64,000 bases of DNA, taken from positions 682,001 to 746,000 of the forward strand of contig NZ_JAPELY010000002.1 of NCBI RefSeq assembly GCF_026343295.1. The letters run 5' to 3'. Origin of the DNA: Streptomyces sp. NBC_00083. GTDB lineage: Bacteria > Actinomycetota > Actinomycetes > Streptomycetales > Streptomycetaceae. This document shows, piece by piece, positions 23,683 through 30,956 of this stretch. The notes under the pieces are model-generated. The model did not search any database. It saw only the letters and a program-made list of their open reading frames with translations, and was not told the origin of the DNA. Every line of letters starts with the position of its first letter. Positions within the stretch are counted from its first letter, which is position 1. A program made the position numbers and the translations under genes.

Positions 23683-24969
23683 GTGGGACGACACAGCCGA
23701 CCCAAGGAGTCCGGCGAAGCGGCGCCGATACCCCAGGCGCCCCAGGCCCCCGAGGCCGAGCCGGCCGGCGCCTCCGGCAGCGGCCGGCGCAGACGACGGG
23801 CGGACGACGCCCACGACGGACACCACGACACGGCGGGCACCCCCGCCTCCGGCACCCCCCGGGTGCGCGGCGGGCACCCCCAGCACCACGAGGACGGTCC
23901 GGGCGGCGCGGCGGCCCGCTACGGCGACCGGCGCGGCACGCCCCGCCCGGCCCAGCGTGATTCCCGCGACGGCGGAACTCCGCGCATCCCGGGCCCGCGC
24001 CGCTCCTACACCGAGGCCTTCGACGGCCCCGACACCCGGTCCGCCGCGGCGTCGAACACCGTCGCCGTCCCGACGGTCCCGGTGCCCCTGCGCGACGGTC
24101 CGAACGCGCCCGCCGCGAAGGCGAAGGGGTCCCAGGAGACCGGCGCGGCCAAGGCCTCCAAGGTGTCCAAGGGGAGGACGTTCACCGGGATCGCGGCCGC
24201 CGCGGTGACCACCGTGCTCGCGGTCGTCGTCGCGGGCCAGGTCACGTCCGACGACAACCGGCACGACGCCGCGGGACAGTCGGCGGCCGACAAGGGGCGG
24301 GACGACGACGGCTCCGCGTCGCGCGGCAGCGGGCGCTCCACCCCGCAGGCCGCCCCCGCGGTCCTGACGTACGACCAGAAGATGGCCCAGCAGTTCCCGC
24401 TCGACGCCAAGCTCAAGGGCCCCGGCGACTTCGAGACGGTGCCGGGCGCGGCCGCCGCCCCGGGCAAGGGGCGCAAGTACCGCTACCGGGTCGATCTGGA
24501 GAAGGGGCTCGGCCTCGACGGCGCCCTGTTCGCCGAGGCGGTGCAGAAGACGCTCAACGACGACCGCAGCTGGTCGCACAACGGGGCGATGACCTTCGAG
24601 CGGATCTCGTCGGGCAAGCCGGACTTCGTGGTCACCCTGGCGAGCCCCGGCACCACCGGCGTGTGGTGCCAGAAGTCGGGCCTGGACACCACGGAGGACA
24701 ACGTCTCCTGCGACTCCGCCGCCACCGACCGCGTGATGATCAACGCGTTCCGCTGGGCGCAGGGCTCGGAGACCTTCGGCTGGGGCAAGGCGATGGTCGC
24801 GTACCGGCAGATGCTCATCAACCACGAGGTGGGCCACCGCCTCGGGCACAACCACGTGAGCTGCCGCACGCCCGGCGCGCTCGCCCCGGTGATGCAGCAG
24901 CAGACCAAGTCCCTCGACATCGACGGCATCGCCTGCCGGCCCAACCCCTGGGTCTATCCCACGAGTTGA
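23683..24969 (+). CDS. DUF3152 protein, zincin-like extracytoplasmic domain
   Basis: This 428-residue protein has a disordered, charged N-terminal region (1-165). One membrane anchor lies at about 168-190 (TGIAAAAVTTVLAVVVAGQV), then a linker, and a C-terminal DUF3152 domain from about 265. The domain contains NHEVGHRLGHNHVSC, which resembles the HExxHxxGxxH zinc motif of metallopeptidases (here HEVGHRLGHNH), so a secreted-face metalloprotease is plausible; activity has not been shown to my knowledge. Cysteines near WCQKSG, VSCDSA, VSCRTPG and IACRPN could form disulfides outside the cell. It is in an operon with the upstream hydrolase. Mycobacteria carry a homologue in the same place. Confidence 0.9.
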   Translation: MGRHSRPKESGEAAPIPQAPQAPEAEPAGASGSGRRRRRADDAHDGHHDTAGTPASGTPRVRGGHPQHHEDGPGGAAARYGDRRGTPRPAQRDSRDGGTPRIPGPRRSYTEAFDGPDTRSAAASNTVAVPTVPVPLRDGPNAPAAKAKGSQETGAAKASKVSKGRTFTGIAAAAVTTVLAVVVAGQVTSDDNRHDAAGQSAADKGRDDDGSASRGSGRSTPQAAPAVLTYDQKMAQQFPLDAKLKGPGDFETVPGAAAAPGKGRKYRYRVDLEKGLGLDGALFAEAVQKTLNDDRSWSHNGAMTFERISSGKPDFVVTLASPGTTGVWCQKSGLDTTEDNVSCDSAATDRVMINAFRWAQGSETFGWGKAMVAYRQMLINHEVGHRLGHNHVSCRTPGALAPVMQQQTKSLDIDGIACRPNPWVYPTS

Positions 24970-25032
24970 CGGCTGTCCGATGCCGACGCGGTGCGACATG
25001 TCCACGATGTGGGACGGCCGTCTCGTTCCCGA

Positions 25033-25061
25033 TTGACAGTGAACAGCGGTTCGTTCATATT
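25033..25061 (+). promoter_or_regulatory. Consensus promoter for leader peptide and ABC operon
   Basis: TTGACA (25033-25038) is a perfect -35 and CATATT (25056-25061) a good -10, separated by 17 bp. Transcription would start at about 25068-25069, the first base of the leader-peptide ATG. This is the best promoter match in the window. Confidence 0.75.
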
Positions 25062-25068
25062 TCTCGGC

Positions 25069-25164
25069 ATGTCGCACCGTCACGCCACCACCGAACGCGC
25101 CGCCATCGAGCTGGCGCTCATCGGCGTGACCGGGCACAGCGTGGCCGACGTTCTCTGTAGCTGA
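25069..25164 (+). CDS. 31-aa cysteine-containing leader peptide
   Basis: This short ORF reads MSHRHATTERAAIELALIGV and ends ...GHSVADVLCS. It resembles the actinobacterial leader-peptide family catalogued as Ms4533A, in which ribosome stalling at Cys codons near the end is thought to control downstream genes in response to cysteine supply. The only cysteine is the penultimate codon (TGT). The promoter places transcription start on the ATG itself, so translation should be leaderless. The 186 bp between its stop and the binding-protein gene contain a nested stem (25205-25254) that could be the switch. Too short to matter as an enzyme; probably a regulator in cis. Confidence 0.75.
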   Translation: MSHRHATTERAAIELALIGVTGHSVADVLCS

Positions 25165-25204
25165 CGCAGTCCCGAGCGCGTTCGACTCCTTCCTTTTCCC
25201 TTTT

Positions 25205-25254
25205 TGCGCCCGGGTATCGCCGTGCTTCCCGCACGGCCTCCGCACACGGGCGCA
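25205..25254 (+). promoter_or_regulatory. Nested stem, possible attenuator
   Basis: TGCGCCCG (25205-25212) pairs with CGGGCGCA (25247-25254) and encloses a second hairpin, CCGTGC-TTCCC-GCACGG (25220-25236). It follows a pyrimidine-rich stretch ending in five Ts, between the leader peptide and the ABC operon. A conformational switch coupled to leader translation is the natural reading, but alternative pairings were not computed. Confidence 0.4.
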
Positions 25255-25350
25255 GCCACCCCCTCCCCGCCACCCCCTTTCGGTACGGGTCCGGCGCTGC
25301 GGCGCCCGCGTCCGCCGCCTGCCCCGCAGCCACCGAGAGGTCTCCTTCCG

Positions 25351-27081
25351 ATGCGTCACACGTCCCTTTCCCCAGGAAATGTCGCCAGAGCGGCCGCGAT
25401 AGCCGTGGTCCTCGCCGTGGGCGCCGTCGCCTGCGGCCCCGAGGGCGGCGGCGTCGGCAGTGCCGCGTCCGGCGCGTCCGGCACGCCCCACAATGGCGGC
25501 ACGCTCAGCGTCCTCAACAACGAGGCGCAGACCGACTTCGACCCGGCCAGGCTCTACACCTCGGGCGGCGGCAACGTGCCCTCGCTCGTCTTCCGCACCC
25601 TGACCACCCGCAACCGCGAGAACGGCGCCGAGGGCACCAAGGTCGTCCCCGACCTCGCCACCGACACCGGCAGGCCCAACGCCGACGCCACCGTGTGGAC
25701 GTACACGCTCAAGGACGGCCTCACCTACGAGGACGGCAGCCCGATCACCACCGCCGACATCAAGTACGGCATCGAGCGCTCCTTCGCGGCCGAACTCTCC
25801 GGCGGCGCACCGTACTTGAGGGACTGGCTGGTCGGCGGCGCCACCTACGCGGGCCCCTACAAGGACGGCGGCAAGGGCCTCGGCTCCATCGAGACGCCCG
25901 ACGCCAGAACCATCGTGTTCCATCTGAACAAGCCCGAGGGCGAGTTCCCCTTCCTCGCCACCCAGACCCAGTTCGCACCCGTCCCCAAGGCCAAGGACGA
26001 CGGCACCAAGTACGAGGAGCACCCCGTCTCGTCGGGCCCCTACAAGGTGGTCAAGAACGAGAACGACGGCGAGCACCTCGTCCTGGCCCGCAACCCCCAC
26101 TGGTCCGAGGCCACCGACAGCGAGCGCAAGGCCTACCCCGACACCATCGACGTGCGCTCCGGGCTCGATCAGGCCGTCATCAACCAGCGGCTCTCCGCGT
26201 CCCAGGGCCCGGACGCCGCCGCCGTCACCACCGACACCAACCTCGGCCCCGCCGAACTCGCCAAGGTCGGCGGCGACAAGCAGCTCGCCGCGCGCGTCGG
26301 CACCGGCCACTTCGGCTACACCAACTACATCGCGTTCAACCCGAACGTGAAGCCGTTCGACAACCCCAAGGTCCGCCAGGCCATCGCGTACGCCGTCGAC
26401 CGCACCTCCGTCGTCAACGCCGTCGGCGGCTCCTCGCTCGCCGAGCCCGCGACCACCTTCCTGCCGGACCAGAAGGCCTTCGGGTACACCCCGTACGACC
26501 CCTTCCCTGCGGGCCCCTCCGGCAACGCGGACAAGGCCAAGGAGCTGCTCAAGGAGGCCGGTTACGCCGACGGCCTGACCGTCACGCTCACCCACTCCAA
26601 CGCCAAGGGCGGCCCCAAGGGGCCCGAGGTCGCCACCGCCCTCCAGGACGCCCTGAAGAAGGCGGGCATCACCGTCAAGCTCCAGGGCCTCGAAGGCAAC
26701 GACTACAACGACACCGTCGCGAGCGTGACCAAGGAGCCCGGCTTCTTCCTGCGCGGCTGGGGCGCCGACTGGCCCTCCGGCGGCCCCTTCCTCGCGCCCA
26801 TCTTCGACGGCCGCCAGATCGTCAAGGACGGCGCCAACTTCAACACCGGCTTCCTGAACGAGCCGTCCGTCAACACCGAGATCGACGAGATCAACAAGCT
26901 CACCGACCTCGCCGCGGCGGCGCCCCGCTGGGGCGCGCTCGACAAGAGGATCGGCGACCGGGCCGTGGTCGTGCCGCTGTTCCACCCCGTCTACAAGCGC
27001 CTCGTCGGCAAGGACGTCAAGAACGTCGTCATCAGCGACTGGACCGGCGTGCTCGACATCTCGCAGACAGCGGTCAAGTAG
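25351..27081 (+). CDS. ABC importer substrate-binding lipoprotein, SBP family 5
   Basis: This 576-residue protein is a family-5 (oligopeptide/dipeptide/nickel-type) extracytoplasmic binding protein. The signal peptide ends in the lipobox VGAVACG. Family blocks include NNGGTL-like NGGTLSVLNNEAQTDFDPA, VPDLATDTG, WTYTLKDGLTYEDGSPITTAD, DNPKVRQAIAYAVDR, and a late FLRGWGADWPSGGPFLAPIF. It captures a peptide-like or chelated-metal ligand outside the membrane. ATG 25351 follows GAGAGG at ten bases. First structural gene of a four-gene import operon; the leader peptide upstream hints at cysteine- or sulfur-dependent expression. Confidence 0.93.
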   Translation: MRHTSLSPGNVARAAAIAVVLAVGAVACGPEGGGVGSAASGASGTPHNGGTLSVLNNEAQTDFDPARLYTSGGGNVPSLVFRTLTTRNRENGAEGTKVVPDLATDTGRPNADATVWTYTLKDGLTYEDGSPITTADIKYGIERSFAAELSGGAPYLRDWLVGGATYAGPYKDGGKGLGSIETPDARTIVFHLNKPEGEFPFLATQTQFAPVPKAKDDGTKYEEHPVSSGPYKVVKNENDGEHLVLARNPHWSEATDSERKAYPDTIDVRSGLDQAVINQRLSASQGPDAAAVTTDTNLGPAELAKVGGDKQLAARVGTGHFGYTNYIAFNPNVKPFDNPKVRQAIAYAVDRTSVVNAVGGSSLAEPATTFLPDQKAFGYTPYDPFPAGPSGNADKAKELLKEAGYADGLTVTLTHSNAKGGPKGPEVATALQDALKKAGITVKLQGLEGNDYNDTVASVTKEPGFFLRGWGADWPSGGPFLAPIFDGRQIVKDGANFNTGFLNEPSVNTEIDEINKLTDLAAAAPRWGALDKRIGDRAVVVPLFHPVYKRLVGKDVKNVVISDWTGVLDISQTAVK

Positions 27082-27083
27082 CC

Positions 27084-28067
27084 ATGTCAGAAACCCTGTT
27101 GGCCACCGGGGCGGGCGTCGCCGCGCCCGCTCCCGGCGGCCGTCTCTTCTGGCGGCGGCTGCGCGCCCAGCGCGCGGTCACCGCCGCGGCGGCCGTCTTC
27201 GCCCTGCTCGTCCTCGTGGCGCTCGCCGCGCCCCTGCTCACCGCGCTCGAAGGCCAGGACCCCAACGCCTACCACCCCGCCCTCGTCGACTCGGCGAGCG
27301 GCGGCGTGCCCATCGGCCCGTTCGGCGGGATCAGCGGCTCGCACTGGCTCGGCGTCGAACCGGGGACCGGCCGCGACCTGTTCGCCCGCCTCGTCCACGG
27401 CGCCCGCGTCTCGCTCGGCGTCGCCTTCGTGGCCACCCTCATCCAGGTCGCGCTCGGCGTCGGGCTCGGCCTGTTCGCCGCGCTCGGCGGGAGCTGGGCC
27501 GACCAGATCGTCAGCCGCGTCACCGACGTCGCGGCCGCCCTGCCCATGCTCGTCATCACCCTCGGACTGCTCGCCGTGGCCCCCGCGTCCGTCCCGCGCC
27601 CCGTCCTGATCACGCTGATCATCGCCGGGCTCGGCTGGTTCGGCACCTCGAAGATCGTGCGGGCCGCCGCCCTGTCGCTCAAGACCCTCGACCACGTATC
27701 GGCGGCCCGGCTCAGCGGCTGGGGCAGCTGGGCGATCGCCCGCCGCGAGCTGCTCCCCGCGCTCGCGGCCCCCGTGATCACCTACGCCGTGCTGCTCGTC
27801 CCCGGCAACGTGGTGGCCGAGGCGGCCCTGTCCTTCCTCGGGGTGGGCATCAAGCCGCCCACCCCGTCCTGGGGCCAGATGCTCACCGACGCCAACACCT
27901 GGTACCAGGCCGCCCCGACCTATCTGCTCCTGCCGGCCGGGCTCCTCTTCATCACCGTCCTCTCCCTGACGGTGATCGGCGAGGGAGTGCGCACGGCCCT
28001 CGACCCGAGAGCCGCGTCGCGCCTGCGGGCCGGAACCCCCAAGTCCCGCAAGGAAACGGCACGTTGA
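27084..28067 (+). CDS. ABC importer permease, DppC/OppC type
   Basis: The product has 327 residues. An N-terminal cytoplasmic stretch and first membrane helix (AVTAAAAVFALLVLVALAAPLL) precede the periplasmic loop with HWLGVEPGTGRDLFARLVHGAR, a hallmark of OppC-type subunits. Five more helices and the EAA-like coupling loop (HVSAARLSGWGSWAIARREL, then LPALAAPVITYAV) follow. It starts two bases after the binding-protein stop, and its TGA overlaps the next ATG by one base, so expression is coupled. Unusually, this C-type permease precedes the B-type one. Confidence 0.92.
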   Translation: MSETLLATGAGVAAPAPGGRLFWRRLRAQRAVTAAAAVFALLVLVALAAPLLTALEGQDPNAYHPALVDSASGGVPIGPFGGISGSHWLGVEPGTGRDLFARLVHGARVSLGVAFVATLIQVALGVGLGLFAALGGSWADQIVSRVTDVAAALPMLVITLGLLAVAPASVPRPVLITLIIAGLGWFGTSKIVRAAALSLKTLDHVSAARLSGWGSWAIARRELLPALAAPVITYAVLLVPGNVVAEAALSFLGVGIKPPTPSWGQMLTDANTWYQAAPTYLLLPAGLLFITVLSLTVIGEGVRTALDPRAASRLRAGTPKSRKETAR

Positions 28068-29071
28068 TGAACTCCACGGGACTCGCGACCTTCCTCCTGA
28101 AACGGGTCGCCGGAGCCGTCTTCGTGCTCCTCGCCCTCTCGGTCATCGTGTACGCGGTCTTCTACGTCGCCCCCGGCAACGTCGCCCAGATCGTCTGCGG
28201 CGAACGCTGCTCACCGGCGCAAGTCGCCCTGGTGCACGACAAGTTGGGGCTCGGCGACCCGCTGTACCTCCAGTACGCCCACTTCATCCAGGGCATCTTC
28301 GCCGGCCGCGACTTCTCCTCCGGCACCGCGATGGTGCACTGCTCCGCACCCTGCCTCGGGCAGTCCTACCGCACCGACGCACAGGTCACCGACCTCATCC
28401 TCGGCAAGCTCCCCGTCACCGGCTCGCTGGTGGTCGGCGCGTTCGCGCTGTGGCTGCTGATCGGGGTCGGAACGGGAGTGCTCTCCGCGTGGAAGCGCGG
28501 CGGAGCCGTCGAGCGGCTGCTCACCTGGCTGACCCTGGCCGGCACCTCCACTCCGGTGTTCGTCATCGGGCTGCTGCTGATCATCGTCCTCTGCTCCACC
28601 CTGCAGTGGCTGCCGTTCCCGCAGTACGTGCCGTTCACCGACAACCCCGAGCAGTGGTTCTGGGGCCTGCTCCTGCCGTGGTTCTCGCTCGCACTGATCG
28701 AATCGGCCAAGTACGCGCGCCTGACGCGGAGTTCGATGCTGGAGACGCTCGCCGAGGACCATGTGCGCACGTTCCGGGCGTACGGGCTCACCGAGCGGGC
28801 GATCGTCGGGCGGCACGCGCTGCGCGGCGCGGTCGCCCCGGTCATCGCGCTCAGCGCACTCGACGCGGGCACGATGTTCGGCAGCGCGGTGCTCACCGAA
28901 ACGCTCTTCGGCATCCCCGGCATCGGGCGCCAGCTCGTGGAGTCGGTGCGCACGGTCGACCTGCCGGTGGTGGTCGGCGTGGTCCTGACCACCGGATTCT
29001 TCGTGGTGCTCGCCAATACCGTCGCGGACGTCCTGTACGCGATGGCGGACCGACGGGTGGTGCTCTCATGA
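28067..29071 (+). CDS. ABC importer permease, DppB/OppB type
   Basis: This 334-residue OppB-type permease has an N-terminal helix (FLLKRVAGAVFVLLALSVIVYAVFYVAPGN), a large external loop with four cysteines (CGERCSP, VHCSAPCLG), and then five helices. The coupling loop is YARLTRSSMLETLAEDHVRT followed by FRAYGLTERAIVGRHALRGA. The extra cysteines in the external loop are not typical of OppB and may form a disulfide. ATG 28067 overlaps the previous stop; a TTG one codon earlier is possible. Overlaps the ATPase gene by ATGA. Confidence 0.92.
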   Translation: MNSTGLATFLLKRVAGAVFVLLALSVIVYAVFYVAPGNVAQIVCGERCSPAQVALVHDKLGLGDPLYLQYAHFIQGIFAGRDFSSGTAMVHCSAPCLGQSYRTDAQVTDLILGKLPVTGSLVVGAFALWLLIGVGTGVLSAWKRGGAVERLLTWLTLAGTSTPVFVIGLLLIIVLCSTLQWLPFPQYVPFTDNPEQWFWGLLLPWFSLALIESAKYARLTRSSMLETLAEDHVRTFRAYGLTERAIVGRHALRGAVAPVIALSALDAGTMFGSAVLTETLFGIPGIGRQLVESVRTVDLPVVVGVVLTTGFFVVLANTVADVLYAMADRRVVLS

Positions 29072-30765
29072 CGCCGATTCCTGATGCGGAGCCGCTGGTC
29101 GAAGTGACCGACCTCGGCATCTCCTTCGGCGGGGTACGCGCCGTCGACGGCCTCTCCTTCACACTCCGGCCCGGCGCGGCGCTGGGGGTCGTCGGTGAAT
29201 CCGGCTCCGGCAAGAGCGCGTCGGCGTACGCGCTGCTCGGCCTCCACCGGGGCACGGGGGCGCGGGTCACCGGCGCGGTCCGGGTGGCCGGGGTGGATGT
29301 CGGGTCGGCCTCCGACGCCGAACTCCGCGCACTGCGCGGCGGGTTGGCGGCCATGGTCTTCCAGGACCCGCTCTCCTCGCTCGACCCCTACTACACGATC
29401 GGCGACCAGATCGCCGAGGTGTACCGGGTGCACAAGGGCGGCTCGCGGCGGGCGGCCCGAGCGCGCGCGGTCTCGGTCCTCGACCGGGTCGGGATCCCCG
29501 ACGCGGCCCGCAAGTCCCGGGCGCGGCCGCACGAGTTCAGCGGCGGCATGCGGCAGCGGGCGCTCATCGCGATGGCGCTGGCGTGCGAGCCGCGGCTGCT
29601 GATCGCCGACGAACCGACGACCGCGCTCGACGTGACCGTCCAGGCGCAGATCCTGGACCTCCTGCACGACCTGCGCCGCGAGACGGGCCTCGGCCTGCTC
29701 CTGGTCACCCACGACGTGGGAGTGGCGGCGGAGAGCGTGTCCGATGTGCTGGTGATGCGGGCGGGCAGGGAGGTGGAGCGGGGACCGGTCGAGACGGTCC
29801 TGACGGCGCCGAGAGAGCCGTACACGCGGGCACTCCTGGCGGCAGTCCCGCAACTGTCCCCGGCTCAGCCCCCGGCCCAGCCCCCGGCGGGGCCCGGCCA
29901 TCCGGCGTCCCCGGCCCGTCCGGCGTTCGAGGACGAGCGCCCGTCAGGCGCGAACGGGGTCCGGGGCGGAGCTCCGGCAGGCAGACCCGTCATCGAAGCC
30001 CTCGGCGTCAGCCGGGCGTTCGGGCGGGGCCGGGCCGCGTTCCGGGCGGTCGACGACGTCACCCTCACCCTCCACCCCGGACAGACCCTCGGCATCGTCG
30101 GCGAGAGCGGCAGCGGCAAGACCACCCTCGGCCGCATGCTCGTCGGGCTCCTGGAACCGAGCGCCGGGCGCGTCACCCGTACCGGCTCCGTGCAGATGGT
30201 CTTCCAGGACCCCGTCTCCTCCCTCAACCCCCGCCGCTCGATCGGCGAATCCGTCGCCGACCCCCTGCGCGCCGCCGGCGGGCGCGACGAGGCCCGCATC
30301 CGCGCCCGCGTCGCCGAACTCCTCACCCGGGTAGGGCTCGACCCGGACCGGTACGACGGCTACCCGCACGAGTTCAGCGGCGGCCAGCGCCAGCGCGTGG
30401 GCATCGCGCGGGCCCTCGCCGCCGAGCCGCGGCTCATCGTCTGCGACGAACCCGTGTCGGCGCTCGACGTCACCACCCAGGCCCAGGTCATCGCGCTGCT
30501 CGGCGAGTTGCAGCGGGAACTCGGCCTCGCGCTGGTCTTCATAGCCCACGACCTCGCCGTCGTGCGGCAGGTCAGCGACCGCGTGGCCGTGATGCGCCGG
30601 GGCCGGATCGTGGAGGAGGGGGAGGCGGACGTGGTGTACGGGGCGCCGAAGGACCCGTACACCCGGCAGCTGCTCGCCGCCGTCCCCTCCCTCGACCCCG
30701 CAAGGGCCGCCGCCCGCCGGGCCGCACGCCGCACGCCGCCGCGCGAGGAGGTACCCGTGGCGTAG
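29068..30765 (+). CDS. Fused double ABC ATPase, OppD-OppF type
   Basis: The product has 565 residues with two complete nucleotide-binding domains. Domain 1 (about 10-255): Walker A GESGSGKSA, signature FSGGMRQRA, Walker B LLIADEPTTALD. Domain 2 (about 310-540): GESGSGKTTL, FSGGQRQRVG, LIVCDEPVSALD. Each ends with a PYTRALLAAVP/PYTRQLLAAVP motif of the oligopeptide-importer C-terminal region. OppD and OppF are usually separate; here they are one chain. The linker (about residues 272-308) is encoded by a copy of the dispersed intergenic repeat (29911-29979). Last gene of the import operon. Confidence 0.93.
   Translation: MTPIPDAEPLVEVTDLGISFGGVRAVDGLSFTLRPGAALGVVGESGSGKSASAYALLGLHRGTGARVTGAVRVAGVDVGSASDAELRALRGGLAAMVFQDPLSSLDPYYTIGDQIAEVYRVHKGGSRRAARARAVSVLDRVGIPDAARKSRARPHEFSGGMRQRALIAMALACEPRLLIADEPTTALDVTVQAQILDLLHDLRRETGLGLLLVTHDVGVAAESVSDVLVMRAGREVERGPVETVLTAPREPYTRALLAAVPQLSPAQPPAQPPAGPGHPASPARPAFEDERPSGANGVRGGAPAGRPVIEALGVSRAFGRGRAAFRAVDDVTLTLHPGQTLGIVGESGSGKTTLGRMLVGLLEPSAGRVTRTGSVQMVFQDPVSSLNPRRSIGESVADPLRAAGGRDEARIRARVAELLTRVGLDPDRYDGYPHEFSGGQRQRVGIARALAAEPRLIVCDEPVSALDVTTQAQVIALLGELQRELGLALVFIAHDLAVVRQVSDRVAVMRRGRIVEEGEADVVYGAPKDPYTRQLLAAVPSLDPARAAARRAARRTPPREEVPVA
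29911..29979 (-). repeat. Dispersed repeat copy inside ABC ATPase linker
   Basis: This stretch matches, in reverse orientation, the composite repeat at 7047-7113. By eye there are about ten differences and one gap over roughly 67 positions; the shared blocks include GCCCGTCCGGCG, GAGGACGAG and GGGGCGGAGC. In frame it encodes ARPAFEDERPSGANGVRGGA, which joins the two ATPase domains. Confidence 0.85.
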
Positions 30766-30956
30766 CCCAGAGTGACCGGGACGACCCGTAGCGCCACTGA
30801 ACGCCACCGGGTCGGGAAAGTTACGTGCATTCACCCCTTCTGGTGGCGCGATGGACAACCGTCCGTCGCGCCATCGGCATATCCGCTTACGTTCATCCCG
30901 CTGCGAGTCGCCGTTGCCAACGGTGGCCGCCCACAAGGGAGATCGGGGGTGCGCAC

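Noticed and set aside
23275-26985. 1236-codon minus-strand frame across DUF3152 and the ABC binding protein
   Set aside because: It runs antisense through several well-supported genes and is low-complexity; it is a GC-bias artefact.
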